A stretch of DNA of 64,000 nt from Caulobacter ginsengisoli (GTDB lineage Bacteria; Pseudomonadota; Alphaproteobacteria; Caulobacterales; Caulobacteraceae). Each line of letters begins with the position of its first letter. Position 1 is the first letter of the stretch. The DNA is taken from contig NZ_JAUSVS010000002.1 in assembly GCF_030814835.1 (NCBI RefSeq), positions 248,001 through 312,000 of the forward strand, read 5' to 3'. Under the pieces are notes generated by a model. The model did no database searches. It worked only from the letters and a program-made list of their open reading frames with translations, and had not been told where the DNA came from. Of this stretch, positions 54,901-63,458 are shown piece by piece. Made by a program: the position numbers and the translations under genes.

Positions 54901-57776
54901 CCGACACCCTCAAGGCTGGAAACGCGGCCTCCAACCTGTATGGCGGATCGGGCGACGACCATCTGATCGGCAGCGGCCAGTTCGACGCCCTCAACGGGGG
55001 ATCGGGCGCCGATCTGCTGGAAGCGTTCGGCGGCGACGACTATGTCGACGGCGGCGCCGGCAACGACGTCGTCCTGGGCGGCCAGGGCAACGACAATCTG
55101 CGCGGCTACGAGGGCGATGACCTGATCGTCGGGGGCGCTGGTCGGGACGCGATGGACGGAGGGGCGGGGATCGACACCGCCTCCTATCGCGACGCCACGG
55201 CGGCCGTGACGCTGGATTTCAGCACCGACACCTTCCGGGGCACGACGACCGGCGACGCGGCCAGTGACGAATTCACCAGCATAGAGCGGTTCGAGCTCTC
55301 GGACTTCGACGACCGTTTCATCGGGTCGGCATCCAACGACTGGGTCAAGGGCGGCAAGGGCAATGACACCCTGACCGGCGGGGCCGGGGCCGACACCTTC
55401 GTCTTCACACCCGGCGACGGTGCCGACACCATCACCGACTTCCAGATCGGAACCGACCATATCGATGCCTCGACCTTCGGGTCGGTGCAGTCGGTGGCCC
55501 AGTCGGGGGCCAACACTCTGGTGACCTTCTCGGCCGGCAACACGGTGACCCTGACCGGGCTGCAGGCCTCGACCGTTACCAGCGCCAGCTTCATCCTGAG
55601 TTCGCCGCCCAGCCCGCCACCGGTGAGCCCGCCGCCCCCGAGCCCGCCGCCGGCCCCACCGCCCAGCCCGCCTCCTTCGCCGCCTCCGGTGTCGCCGCCC
55701 CCAGGCCCACCGCCCGTGAGCCCACCGCCGAGCCCGCCGCCCGTCTCACCGCCGCCCGCCTCACCCTATGACCACACCCTGGTGGGCACGGTGGCTGGCA
55801 ACACCTTGACCGGCGATGGCGGCAAGGACCTGATCCAGGGTCTGGCCGGTAACGACACGCTGTCGGGTCTGGGCGGTAACGACCGCCTCGAAGGCGGCGA
55901 CGGGTCCGACAAGCTGCTCGGTGGCGATGGCGACGACGTCATCGTCGGCGGGGCCGGCACGGACACGCTGACCGGCGGGGCCGGGATCGACACCTTCGTG
56001 TTCACCGCCGGCGACGGCGCCAACACCATCAGCGACTTCGTGGTCGGTCAGGACCTGATCGATGTCTCCGCCTTCGGGGGTTATGCCTCGATCAGCGCCC
56101 TGGCGGGCGGGGCCAAGGTGACCTTCGCCGATGGCGGCTATGTCACCCTCACCGGCGTCACCGCCCTCAGCCTGACCGCCGCCAGCTTCATCACCAGCGC
56201 CAGCCCTCCGCCCGCGCCACCGCCGAGCCCACCGCCGGTGTCGCCGCCCCCGGCGCCGCCGCCTTCGCCGCCGCCCGTGAGTCCGCCGCCCGCGCCACCC
56301 CCCAGCCCGCCGCCGGTAAGCCCGCCGCCGGCGCCGCCCCCGAGTCCGCCGCCTTCGCCGCCCCCGAGTCCGCCGCCCTCACCGCCGCCCTCACCGCCGC
56401 CGTCACCGCCGCCCTCACCGCCACCGGTGAGCCCGCCGCCGCCTCCGACCTGGGATCACACCCTGGTCGGCACGACGGCCGGCAACACCCTGAACGGCGA
56501 CGCTGGCAAGGACCTGATCCAGGGCCTGGCCGGCAACGACACCCTGTCGGGCCTGGGCGGCAACGACCGCCTCGAAGGCGGCGACGGTAGCGACAAGCTG
56601 CTGGGCGGGGACGGCGATGACGTCCTGGTCGGCGGAGCCGGCACCGACACCCTGACCGGTGGCGCGGGCGCCGATGTCTTCGTCGTCGGCCTGGTCGACG
56701 GGGCCAACACGGTCACCGACTTCGCGGTCGGTCAAGACAAGCTGGATGTGTCCGCTTTCGGCGGCTACGCCTCGATCGTACAGCAGGTCGCCGGCGCCAA
56801 GGTGCTGATGGCCGACGGCAGCTATGTACTGCTGAGCGGCGTCGCCGCGTCCAGCCTGACAGCGGCCAGCTTCATCACCGGCGCCAGTCCGCCGCCGGCG
56901 CCGCCGCCCAGTCCTCCGCCGGCGCCGCCTCCTTCGCCGCCGCCGGTGAGTCCGCCGCCTGCGCCGCCGCCCAGTCCTCCGCCGAGCCCGCCGCCGAGCC
57001 CGCCGCCGTCACCACCTCCGGCGCCGCCGCCATCACCCCCGCCGAGCCCGCCTCCGGCTCCGCCGCCGAGCCCGCCGCCGTCTCCGCCCCCGCCGTCGGC
57101 GACCTGGGATCACACCCTCGTGGGCACCGCCGCCGGCAACACCCTGACCGGCGACGCCGGCCGGGACCTGATCCAGGGCCTGGACGGCAACGACACGCTC
57201 AACGGCCTGGGCGGCAACGACCGGCTCGAGGGCGGGGTCGGTTCCGACAAGCTGCTGGGCGGGGACGGCGATGACGTCCTGGTCGGCGGGGTCGGCACCG
57301 ACACCATGACCGGTGGGGCCGGGCACGACATCTTCGTGTTCAGCGCCGGCGACGGGGCCAACACCATCACCGACTTCGTGGTCGGCGAGGACAGGCTCGA
57401 TGTCTCGGCCTTCGGGGGCTACGCCTCGATCGCCGCCACCGCCGGCGGGGCCAAGGTGATGCTGTCCGACGGCAGCTACGTGACCCTGGCCGGGGTCACC
57501 GCCCTCAGCCTGACCGCCGCCAGCTTCATCACCAGCCCGCCCGCCGCGCCGGCGACCATGCCGGCCGAGCCGCCCAAGGCTCAGCCGGCAGCGGCCCCGT
57601 CAGCCGACACGGCCGCCAAGCTGGCCCTGCTGGTTCATGCCTGGTCGGTCGATGGCGAGGCCCGGGCGGAGACGGTCTGGAGCCAGCTGCATGCCGACAG
57701 GCCGGCCGCCATGCCCAGCCTGCCCACCGGTCTGCCGGATGTTCTGGCCAATCACGGAGACTGGATCATCAGCTAG
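48969..57776 (+). CDS. Giant RTX adhesin-like protein with beta-helix segments and Pro-rich linkers
   Basis: 2935 residues, very acidic, without a Sec signal. RTX nonapeptide blocks (GGxGxDxLx) near 79-157, 525-680, 1040-1145 and repeatedly from about 1350 to the C-terminus, each commonly followed by a DxxxDFxxG...D...LDVSxFG-type flanking domain. Two segments (about 240-510 and 740-1040) have regular INSGxI/FNSGLI repeats typical of a right-handed beta-helix. Pro-rich linkers ([11 protein letters not shown] types) separate the last modules, and the last three modules are near copies (see findings). The C-terminus ends DWIIS. A calcium-dependent, type I secreted, cell-surface adhesin or biofilm protein is the likely role. 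The ATG at 48969 follows GGGGGGA; a TTG one codon earlier is unlikely. Confidence 0.92.
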   Translation: MTIAVSTIGLVAGARDFDLLADGPAVAESVRRYSGAVGLGGRDVRPQDYLTTTAAFGLAIPLSTLKSSATTAVTRTQLGTAGGDRLSGTDEANDKLVGFGGEDALWGYGGDDILEGGSANDKLDGAGGNDTIWGGLGSDELYGGSGADTFIYVKGDGTDGIMDFRPGEGDVIKLYGITDATPYTLVANSPTDTVIKFSDGSAIVLTGVTLAQLNAAPGAIKVETGPAPIPTPVPHGTSIAVTTTRTIATKEVLTFDQGGGISIEVNWPAPPPSLFNKGAILVTGPDLVYGIGWHQPGDYTGAAFVNEETGLVVVSAPKEGTVLDPGGMAWGLSGAGGAGNFINRGEFDVFGWYRAQALDMYGASISFLNTGLMVVQSYGFAYGVGSGITSFVNSGTIDVAGGLNAIAITLTGAATFENSGVIRATSYSDYSSIAVLQTWDSPFTGVYVNSGLIEGDYAFYVLRNPDDRSPETVEIIQNTGQIHGALDLAWGDDVVINAGEMTGQSFLAEGDDFYDGQKGTHLGQVVGGVGNDILLGGAGGETMYGELDSDILLGGGGDDTLDGGPGSDLLDGGAGYDTLSYLSADGRVVVDLANETAYYAGVDRIRSFEHVLGSRFGDTLLGSAVAEALEGNAGDDIISGGGGADVLFGDAGADQLTGGAGDDRFVFTAGDGADVVTDFQAGGAEDRLLIYGYAAYQSLVQEGADTRVVLSATDSILLRNVQAGALTSADFQLSATPLEAAPDPTGAHHAQSVSFDWQVYAGETVEFGNSTGFVLEANLSSRTTSLINGGVIRVAGDGGNSPFPVVTGITTRTNGEWPHTGTFIYNQASGVIDVVSTSEAGARGFVSWTFAPDLYNAGLFRVFSSLAAYGFRADAPVQIVNTGEMNVTGVATAQAYVMMNGGSFWNSGLISANASLDQAAVPFGQSIGLEVYGAHFTFVNSGTIRAVDYSAARDSYGVIFAIDSSVNFFNSGLIEADVAICENPFSSHPDTTTEIIYNSGELRGRVSLNHGQDQIFNTGKITGAVDLGGWADIYDGRLGTELGGVSGGEGADVLLAGAGSDRLDGGDGDDVLSGGIGADTLTGGQGNDSFRFEVGSGADVITDFAAGGVDDVIVVVGYSGYQSVTQQGADTLVRFSATDTLLLTGVQASALTAADFQFSAPALAAPTPLPAAPALPAMPTLPNAAPPAYPLIGTDAAESLRGTAAGEVMVGGGGADWLFGGGGNDSERGGAGADKFIYSASDGADQIYDLSLKDGDEIWLNGYSSYGIDRDGDQLVILLADGGSIKINDVGVAALATIIHYGLPSGTAPANLPVPTGFSPPPPAPSPPGNPPLLPTPVIPPRTPAGAITGSDNDDTLTGTAAADFLDGKFGNDSLSGLAGDDFLNGGWGNDFLAGGAGNDTFWGWFGYDTADFTNAAGAISVDLRITSAQNTGEGLDTLVGIESIRGSQFGDTLIGDAGGNNILGGLGADFLYGGDGDDAMDAGALNGADISTNRLEGGAGDDSLSGAQGVDILVGGTGNDHLWGGQAADVFVFAAGDGADTIFDFDVTKDRIDISSIGSYLSITAVNADTVIKLAGGGSITLQNIAPGQLTDANFFYTPSPPPPPPPPPPPPPPPPPPPLPITYLDGTSGDDVLVGAAGRDQIDGLAGNDTISGLGGDDIIQGGAGDDFIQGGAGSDQLDGGEGVNTVSYVDNPRGVVINMSSAVTGENEVDSIVRFANIVGSAFGDNILIARHFGLVGTIVGGLGADTLTGTYDDDIIYGGNLPGGELDLSANYLDGAEGYNILFGAGGKDTLVNGAVMTGGGDADLFILRYGSKGTVTDFTPDVDKLSLPNAQFYLLLDQDGADTIITVDMQTRIRLQNIAPSQLLAGDIQYDSISTVRSGTADADHLTGSAGANDRMRGLAGDDVISGLAGDDILDGGAGNDAIDGGDGFDIADYSSATAGVTVDLGLSGAQNTGGGGTDTLASVEAAIGSAFADTLKAGNAASNLYGGSGDDHLIGSGQFDALNGGSGADLLEAFGGDDYVDGGAGNDVVLGGQGNDNLRGYEGDDLIVGGAGRDAMDGGAGIDTASYRDATAAVTLDFSTDTFRGTTTGDAASDEFTSIERFELSDFDDRFIGSASNDWVKGGKGNDTLTGGAGADTFVFTPGDGADTITDFQIGTDHIDASTFGSVQSVAQSGANTLVTFSAGNTVTLTGLQASTVTSASFILSSPPSPPPVSPPPPSPPPAPPPSPPPSPPPVSPPPGPPPVSPPPSPPPVSPPPASPYDHTLVGTVAGNTLTGDGGKDLIQGLAGNDTLSGLGGNDRLEGGDGSDKLLGGDGDDVIVGGAGTDTLTGGAGIDTFVFTAGDGANTISDFVVGQDLIDVSAFGGYASISALAGGAKVTFADGGYVTLTGVTALSLTAASFITSASPPPAPPPSPPPVSPPPAPPPSPPPVSPPPAPPPSPPPVSPPPAPPPSPPPSPPPSPPPSPPPSPPPSPPPSPPPVSPPPPPTWDHTLVGTTAGNTLNGDAGKDLIQGLAGNDTLSGLGGNDRLEGGDGSDKLLGGDGDDVLVGGAGTDTLTGGAGADVFVVGLVDGANTVTDFAVGQDKLDVSAFGGYASIVQQVAGAKVLMADGSYVLLSGVAASSLTAASFITGASPPPAPPPSPPPAPPPSPPPVSPPPAPPPSPPPSPPPSPPPSPPPAPPPSPPPSPPPAPPPSPPPSPPPPSATWDHTLVGTAAGNTLTGDAGRDLIQGLDGNDTLNGLGGNDRLEGGVGSDKLLGGDGDDVLVGGVGTDTMTGGAGHDIFVFSAGDGANTITDFVVGEDRLDVSAFGGYASIAATAGGAKVMLSDGSYVTLAGVTALSLTAASFITSPPAAPATMPAEPPKAQPAAAPSADTAAKLALLVHAWSVDGEARAETVWSQLHADRPAAMPSLPTGLPDVLANHGDWIIS
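55605..57540 (+). repeat. Three tandem near-identical RTX modules with Pro-rich linkers
   Basis: Modules begin with DHTLVGT at 55770, 56454 and 57108 (spacings 684 and 654 bases). Each runs through the same RTX block ([20 protein letters not shown]), a domain with FGGYASI and a SLTAASFIT end, then PPSPPP-type linkers. The linker lengths differ between copies, as expected from slippage or unequal recombination. DNA similarity stays high throughout, which indicates recent duplication. Confidence 0.9.
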
Positions 57777-57800
57777 CGACGGGCTTCGAACATTGTTCGG

Positions 57801-57829
57801 CGGGGGTGGGATGAAATGCCGCACCCCCG
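57801..57829 (+). terminator. Probable terminator hairpin after the giant adhesin gene
   Basis: CGGGGGTG(GG) pairs with (CC)G CACCCCCG, a stem of about 10 bp with one bulge around ATGAAATG, 25 bases after the stop codon. There is no T tract, so it may instead be only a stable hairpin. Confidence 0.5.
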
Positions 57830-57835
57830 TCGTTG

Positions 57836-57880
57836 ACCCTTCCAGACAACACGACCGCCGCGCGGTCCTTGCTGGAGGGT
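57836..57880 (+). promoter_or_regulatory. Leader hairpin covering the ribosome site of the first M10 protease gene
   Basis: ACCCTTCCAG (57836-57845) pairs with CTGGAGGGT (57872-57880; 9 bp with one bulge), which contains the GGAGGG ribosome site. Inside it GACCGC / GCGGTC (57853-57867) forms a smaller hairpin. This would hide the ribosome site when folded. Confidence 0.5.
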
Positions 57881-57883
57881 TCC

Positions 57884-60421
57884 ATGGCTTATCGTTTCCA
57901 CGCCGCCCATCGCGATTTCGACATCCTGGGGGCTGACTTCCGTTTCGACAGCATCGGCAATGACGATGGGATCGCCGACGGCCGCTGGGGCCTGATGGGC
58001 TCCACCTCGCTGGCCTCGCCCGTCAAGGGCTACAGCTGGTTCTCGGCCGACGGCATCGGCGACAAGGACGTCGCCGGCACGGGCGTGGCGCCGCTGCTGC
58101 TGACCCCCGACACCGTGGCCGACAACACCACGACCACCGCCAGCGTGACGGTCGGCGCCCCCGCCATCACCGGCACCATCGACATGATCGGCGACCAGGA
58201 TTTCTACGCGGTCCAGCTGCAGGCCGGTCAGACCTACGACATCAACCTGTTCCTGAAAGTCGGCGGGCCCAGCGGCGTGCCGCTGAACGACGCCTTCATC
58301 GAGCTCTATGACGCCAGCGGCAATCTGATCACCAGCGCCGACGGTGGCGGGCCCAACACTCCGTCGGGTCTGGACGCCATCCTGAGCTATACGGCCGACC
58401 ATACCGGCACCTACTACATCAACGCCCGGGCCTTCGATCAGGACGCCACCAACGGGACGACCGGCGATGCGGTGGGCGACTACACCCTGCAGGTCACCCC
58501 TGCGACCGGCTACAGCTATCACCCCTACTACACCCCGGATTCGCCGCTCTATGCGATCGACTGGGGCACGCAGGTCGACGGCTCCTCGCGCAATCCCGAC
58601 GGCCAGGAAGGCCCGCGCCCGACCGAGAACGACTTCACCGGCGTCGGCTCCAACCCCTATGGGATCACCGGCAAGAACGTCATCACCTACTATCTGGCCA
58701 AGGCCGGAGACATCTATATCGACGAGGACCCCACCACCCCCGGCACCACCGACACCATGGTCGCCAAGGGCTTCTCGGAATGGGAAGTCCAGGCCCTGAA
58801 GGTCGCTATGTCGGCCTATGAGAACGTCGCCGACATCATCTATGTCGAGGTCCAGAACCGCGCCGAGGCCGACTTCAACTTCGTCACCTATCTGGGCACG
58901 CCCGGGCCGGGCGTCAGCCTGCTGGGCCGGATGAGCCCGCCGGATGAGGAGAATGAAGGGCAGGGCGAGTTCAACGCCGCCGACGAACGCTGGACCGAGG
59001 CGGGCCTCGCCCCCGGCGGCTTCACCTTCACCACCCTGATCCACGAGATGGGTCACGGCCACGGCCTGGCCCATCCGCACGACAACGGCGGCCATTCGGG
59101 CGTCATGAACGGGGTGACCTCGGACGGCCCGGCCTTCGACTACACCACCGGCGACTATGACCTGAACCAGGCCGTCTTCACGATGATGTCGTACCAGGAC
59201 GGTTGGGAGAAATCCCCCTACGGCCAGGCCGACACCACCGATCCCTACGGCTGGCTGGGCAGCCTGATGGCCTTCGACATCGCCGCCATCCAGGACAAGT
59301 ACGGCGTCAACGAGGAGTACGCGACCGGCGACGACGTCTACACCCTCAAGGACGAGAACGCGCCTGGCACCTACTACTCCAGCATCTGGGACGCCGGCGG
59401 TTCGGACGAGATTCGCTATGTCGGCTCCAAGAACGCCAACATCGATCTGCGGCCCGCCAGCCTGAAATATGAATACGGCGGCGGCGGCTGGATCTCCTAC
59501 GCCTATGGCATCTATGGCGGCTACACGATCGCCAACGGCGTCACCATCGAGAAGGCGACCGGCGGTGACGGCAACGACACCATCATCGGCAACGACGCGG
59601 CCAACACTCTCAAGGGCGGCGGCGGGACCGACACCCTGACCGGCGGCGCGGGCGGCGACACCTTCGTCGTCTCGGCCGGGACGGGGACGGACACCGTCAC
59701 CGACTTCCAGGTCGGCAGCGACCATATCGACCTGGGCGGCCGCGCCTGGACCGCGACCCAGCAGGGCGCCGACACCCTGATCAACGTCAGCGGCGCGGAA
59801 TCCATGCTGCTGGTCGGCGTTCAGGCCTCCAGCGTCCATGCCGACAGCTTCATCAACGCCGGGACCGGACCGGTCCTGACCCCGCCGACCGCCCCCGCGG
59901 GCAACCTGCTGGTCAGCGGCACGGCGCTGAACGACAGCTTCATCGGCACCGCCGCCAACGAGACCTTCAAGGGGCTGGACGGCAACGACGTGATCAGCGC
60001 CGGCGGCGGCGACGACTGGCTGGAGGGCGGCAACGGCGGCGACAAGATGAGCGGCGGCCTGGGCGCCGACGTGCTGATCGGCGGGGCCGGCAAGGACACC
60101 CTGACCGGCAACGGCGGGGCCGACACCTTCTACTTCTTCGCGGCCTCGGACTCGACGGTATCGGGCTTCGACCTGATCACCGACTTCAGCCAGGCGGCCG
60201 GCGACCTGATCGACGTCAGCTATATCGACGCCGACAGCACCATGGCCGGCGACCAGGCCTTCCAACTGGCCACGGCCTTCGGCGGCCATGCCGGCGAGAT
60301 GGTCCGCAGCTACGACGCCGGGACCAACCTGACGATGCTCAGCTTCGACATCAACGGTGACTCGGTGGCCGACTTCGCCATCGGCCTGACCGGCAATGTG
60401 CAGGGCGGCTGGGTGTTATAA
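57884..60421 (+). CDS. Serralysin-like M10 RTX metalloprotease with PPC domain
   Basis: 845 residues, no Sec signal, ending GGWVL. An N-terminal PPC-like beta domain (about 80-210, GTIDMIGDQDFYAVQLQAGQ) comes before a metzincin catalytic domain. The zinc site is HEMGHGHGLAH (H387, E388, H391, H397) with the Met-turn in FTMMSYQDG. RTX repeats follow (about 560-610 and 690-740) with the M10 C-terminal domain (about 745-845, LIDVSYIDADSTMAGDQAFQ), which carries the type I secretion signal. A secreted zinc protease is well supported. ATG at 57884 with GGAGGG upstream. Its 107-base leader can form a hairpin over that ribosome site. Confidence 0.92.
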   Translation: MAYRFHAAHRDFDILGADFRFDSIGNDDGIADGRWGLMGSTSLASPVKGYSWFSADGIGDKDVAGTGVAPLLLTPDTVADNTTTTASVTVGAPAITGTIDMIGDQDFYAVQLQAGQTYDINLFLKVGGPSGVPLNDAFIELYDASGNLITSADGGGPNTPSGLDAILSYTADHTGTYYINARAFDQDATNGTTGDAVGDYTLQVTPATGYSYHPYYTPDSPLYAIDWGTQVDGSSRNPDGQEGPRPTENDFTGVGSNPYGITGKNVITYYLAKAGDIYIDEDPTTPGTTDTMVAKGFSEWEVQALKVAMSAYENVADIIYVEVQNRAEADFNFVTYLGTPGPGVSLLGRMSPPDEENEGQGEFNAADERWTEAGLAPGGFTFTTLIHEMGHGHGLAHPHDNGGHSGVMNGVTSDGPAFDYTTGDYDLNQAVFTMMSYQDGWEKSPYGQADTTDPYGWLGSLMAFDIAAIQDKYGVNEEYATGDDVYTLKDENAPGTYYSSIWDAGGSDEIRYVGSKNANIDLRPASLKYEYGGGGWISYAYGIYGGYTIANGVTIEKATGGDGNDTIIGNDAANTLKGGGGTDTLTGGAGGDTFVVSAGTGTDTVTDFQVGSDHIDLGGRAWTATQQGADTLINVSGAESMLLVGVQASSVHADSFINAGTGPVLTPPTAPAGNLLVSGTALNDSFIGTAANETFKGLDGNDVISAGGGDDWLEGGNGGDKMSGGLGADVLIGGAGKDTLTGNGGADTFYFFAASDSTVSGFDLITDFSQAAGDLIDVSYIDADSTMAGDQAFQLATAFGGHAGEMVRSYDAGTNLTMLSFDINGDSVADFAIGLTGNVQGGWVL

Positions 60422-60432
60422 GATCACTAACC

Positions 60433-60480
60433 GGCCGCGTCGCATTGTCCGTCCCGCTTGATGGGCGTCGCGTCGCGGCC
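60433..60480 (+). terminator. Hairpin after the first M10 protease gene
   Basis: GGCCGCGTCGC (60433-60443) and GCGTCGCGGCC (60470-60480) pair at 10 of 11 positions, 11 bases after the stop codon, with a small CCC/GGG hairpin inside. There is no T tract. It may end the upstream transcript or insulate the next leader. Confidence 0.45.
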
Positions 60481-60484
60481 TAGT

Positions 60485-60529
60485 TTCCTGGCTAGTCACG
60501 GGGCTCGGGCTAGCCAGGAAGTATTTTTT
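60485..60529 (+). promoter_or_regulatory. Terminator-like hairpin enclosing the ribosome site of the second M10 protease gene
   Basis: TTCCTGGCTAG (60485-60495) and CTAGCCAGGAA (60510-60520) form a perfect 11-bp stem with a 14-base loop, followed by GTA and TTTTTT, ending one base before the ATG at 60531. The AGGAAG ribosome site lies in the right arm. It looks like both an intrinsic terminator and a Shine-Dalgarno mask, so it may attenuate expression of the downstream gene. Confidence 0.65.
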
Positions 60530-60530
60530 C

Positions 60531-63413
60531 ATGCGCGTCATCGACCCCATGGCCTTCGACACTGTCGTCGATGACGACGCCATCGTCGTGAAATCCCATC
60601 ATTGGGTGTGGTCATCGCCTGTGGGCCTGGACTTCACCTTAGCCTCCGCCGGCTATTCGGCCGCGCCTCTGACCGCCAAGCCGAGCATCGACCTGGATTG
60701 GGGCGGTCCGCCGAAGCAGGTGGTGACCGATCCCGGCCCGGTCCGCCCGGTCGATTTCCTCAACGCCGAGGAGCGGGGCGGCGCGTCCGACAATGGCAAG
60801 CCGTCCAAGACGGTGGCCCAGGCCGCCTACCAGCTGAACCGCACCTACGCGACCTGGAACGACTTCGCTCCGCAGCCGGGCGTGGCCGATGTCGACAATC
60901 ACTGGACCGGCGGGGCCTCGACGGTGACCTACGGCTTCCGGTCCACCGCTCCCGGGACCATGCCGGACGACACCGGCGGCTTCACCCGTTTCACCACGGC
61001 CCAAATCGCCGCCGCCGAACTCAGCCTGGCGGCCTGGTCGGACGTGGCGAACATCATCTTCGTGCGGGTCGGGTCCGGGACCTCGGGGGAGGGCGCCTAC
61101 ACCAACAACGCCACCATCCTCTACAGCAACTACGCCAGCGGCGCCTCCGGGGCGGCCGCCTTCGCCTACTATCCCAGCCTGGGCGCCAGCGGCGGCGACG
61201 TCTGGGTCAACTCCACCCTGTCGTACAACCAGAATCCCAGCCTGTACAACTACGGCCAGCTGACCCTGACCCACGAGACCGGCCACGCCATCGGCCTGTC
61301 GCACCCGGCTGACTACAATGCCGGCGAGGGCGATGGCCCGATCACCTACGCTGACGACGCCATCTATTACGAAGACTCTCACCAGTACACGGTGATGAGC
61401 TACTTCACCGAGGACCACACCGGCGCCTATTTCGGCATCTCCTACCCGGCCGCTCCGCAGCTGGACGACATCGCCTCGGCCCAGCGCGGCTATGGGGCCA
61501 ACATGTCGACCCGCACGGGCGACACGGTCTACGGCTTCAATTCCAACGCCGATCGGCCCTGGTTCATCGCCGCGGTCGGCCAGCCGATCATCTTCGCGGT
61601 CTGGGACGCCGGCGGCACGGACACCTTCGACTTCTCCGGCTTCTCCAACACCCAGACCATCGACCTCAACCAGGGTCACTTCTCGAGCGTCGGCACCACC
61701 GGCTCGTTCACCAACATGATCGGCAACGTCGCCATCGCCATGGGGGCGGTGATCGAGAACGCCATCGGCGGCTCGGGCGTCGACGCCATCATCGGCAACT
61801 CCAGCGCCAACCGCATCACCGGCAACGCCAGCGCCGACAACCTGACCGGCGGCGGCGGCGTCGACACCTTCGTCGCCACCAGCGGCGGCGGGGCCGACAC
61901 CATCACCGACTTCCTGGTCGGGACCGACCTGATGGACGTCAGCGCCTTCGGTTCCTACCAGAGCATCGTCCAGCAGGGCGGCAACACCCTGGTGACCGTC
62001 GCCTCGGGGGTGAGCTTCCTGCTGACCGGCGTCACCGCCTCCACGGTGACCTCGGCCAGTTTCACGGGCCTGGCCTCGCCGCCGCCGAGCCCTCCGCCCT
62101 CGCCGCCGCCGTCTCCTCCGCCGAGCCCGCCGCCCTCACCGCCGCCGAGCCCGCCACCGTCTCCGCCCCCGAGCCCGCCGCCTTCGCCGCCGCCCAGCCC
62201 GCCCCCTAGCCCTCCCTCGCCTCCGACGCCGCCGGGCGGCTCCAACGTCATCAATGGCACGGCGGCCAACAACCTGCTCAGCGGCACAGCCGGGGCCGAC
62301 GCCATCTACGGCCTCGACGGCAACGATCTGCTCAAGGGCGGGACCGGCGACGACTGGCTGTCGGGTGGCAATGGCGATGATCGCCTCTACGGTGAGGCCG
62401 GTAACGACACCCTCTGGGGTGGGACCGGCAGCGACACCATGACCGGGGGCGCTGGCGCTGACGTCTTTGTCATCACCGCCGGTAGCGGCACCGACACGGC
62501 CGTCGACTTCCTGGTCGGTACCGACCATATCGATGTCAGCGCCTTCGGGGCCTACCAGAGCATCACCCAGCAGGGCAGCGGCACGCTGGTGACTTTCGCC
62601 GATGGCTCGGGTCTGGTGCTGAGCAATACCAACGCCGCGACGGTGACCGACGCGAGCTTCATCGGCCTGGCGCCGCCGTCTCCGCCCCCGAGCCCGCCGC
62701 CGGCGCCGCCGCCCAGCCCGCCGCCGTCTCCGCCACCCTCGCCGCCGCCGAGCCCGCCGCCGTCTCCGCCGCCCTCGCCGCCGCCGTCTCCCCCGCCGAG
62801 TCCGCCGCCGTCGCCGCCCCCGAGCCCGCCGCCGTCGCCGCCCCCAAGCCCGCCGCCGCCTCCGCCTCCGGTGGCGCCGACGCCGCCGGACGGGCACAAC
62901 GACGTCACCGGCACCGCAGCCAACAACCTGCTGGCCGGGACCGCCGGCTATGACCTGATCCACGGTCTGGACGGCAATGACTCGGTGAAGGCCGGGGCCG
63001 GCAACGACTGGCTCTATGGCGACAACGGCGTGGACGGTCTCTATGGCGAGGCCGGCGACGACGTCATCATCGGCGGCGCCGGCGGCGATACGATGTCGGG
63101 TGGGCTTGGGGCCGACACCTACTATTTCCTGGCCCTGACCGACTCCACGACCGCCGCGCCGGACATCATCAAGGACTTCAACATCGCCCAGGGCGACTCG
63201 CTGGACGTCAGCTTCATCGACGCCAACAGCAGCCTGGCCGGCGATCAGGCCTTCACCAAGGTCGGCGCCTTCACCAACCATGCCGGTGAAATGGCGGTGA
63301 GCTTCAACAGCGGGGCCAATCTCACCACGCTGTCGTTCGATGTGAACGGCGACGGGGTGGCCGACATGACCATCACGCTGGCCGGGAATATCACCAGCGG
63401 CTGGGTCCTCTAG
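60531..63413 (+). CDS. Serralysin-like M10 RTX metalloprotease with PPSPPP linkers
   Basis: 960 residues, no Sec signal, ending SGWVL. The catalytic domain (about 95-320) has the zinc motif HETGHAIGLSH (H248, E249, H252, H258) and the Met-turn VMSYFTED. Two RTX modules follow, each with DFLVGTD-type flanks, separated by Pro/Ser linkers (about residues 518-566 and 714-783, PPPSPPPS repeats). The last module is the M10 C-terminal domain (SLDVSFIDANSSLAGDQAF). The domain order recalls SapA-like S-layer-associated proteases of Caulobacter, but the long linkers are extra. AGGAAG upstream. Confidence 0.93.
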   Translation: MRVIDPMAFDTVVDDDAIVVKSHHWVWSSPVGLDFTLASAGYSAAPLTAKPSIDLDWGGPPKQVVTDPGPVRPVDFLNAEERGGASDNGKPSKTVAQAAYQLNRTYATWNDFAPQPGVADVDNHWTGGASTVTYGFRSTAPGTMPDDTGGFTRFTTAQIAAAELSLAAWSDVANIIFVRVGSGTSGEGAYTNNATILYSNYASGASGAAAFAYYPSLGASGGDVWVNSTLSYNQNPSLYNYGQLTLTHETGHAIGLSHPADYNAGEGDGPITYADDAIYYEDSHQYTVMSYFTEDHTGAYFGISYPAAPQLDDIASAQRGYGANMSTRTGDTVYGFNSNADRPWFIAAVGQPIIFAVWDAGGTDTFDFSGFSNTQTIDLNQGHFSSVGTTGSFTNMIGNVAIAMGAVIENAIGGSGVDAIIGNSSANRITGNASADNLTGGGGVDTFVATSGGGADTITDFLVGTDLMDVSAFGSYQSIVQQGGNTLVTVASGVSFLLTGVTASTVTSASFTGLASPPPSPPPSPPPSPPPSPPPSPPPSPPPSPPPSPPPSPPPSPPPSPPSPPTPPGGSNVINGTAANNLLSGTAGADAIYGLDGNDLLKGGTGDDWLSGGNGDDRLYGEAGNDTLWGGTGSDTMTGGAGADVFVITAGSGTDTAVDFLVGTDHIDVSAFGAYQSITQQGSGTLVTFADGSGLVLSNTNAATVTDASFIGLAPPSPPPSPPPAPPPSPPPSPPPSPPPSPPPSPPPSPPPSPPPSPPPSPPPSPPPSPPPSPPPPPPPVAPTPPDGHNDVTGTAANNLLAGTAGYDLIHGLDGNDSVKAGAGNDWLYGDNGVDGLYGEAGDDVIIGGAGGDTMSGGLGADTYYFLALTDSTTAAPDIIKDFNIAQGDSLDVSFIDANSSLAGDQAFTKVGAFTNHAGEMAVSFNSGANLTTLSFDVNGDGVADMTITLAGNITSGWVL

Positions 63414-63422
63414 CTTCGGTTA

Positions 63423-63450
63423 TTGACGGTTGATGGGCGGGCGCTAAGGC
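63423..63450 (+). promoter_or_regulatory. Housekeeping-type promoter, probably giving a leaderless mRNA
   Basis: TTGACGG (63423-63429), 13 bases, then GCTAAGGC (63443-63450). This matches the Caulobacter housekeeping consensus TTGACGS-N10-14-GCTANAWC as I recall it, perfectly at -35 and with two mismatches at -10. Transcription would start within a few bases of the ATG at 63459, and no ribosome site is seen, so a leaderless transcript is predicted. Confidence 0.55.
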
Positions 63451-63458
63451 TCCCGCCC

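Noticed and set aside
57773..60289. Long minus-strand frame opposite the first M10 protease
   Set aside because: Same cause as above: low-complexity Val/Gly/Ala/Asp translation, no ribosome site, while the plus strand has clear zinc-protease motifs.
61955..62926. Gly-rich GGGDGGG minus-strand frames
   Set aside because: They are the reverse reading of the PPSPPP linker codons.
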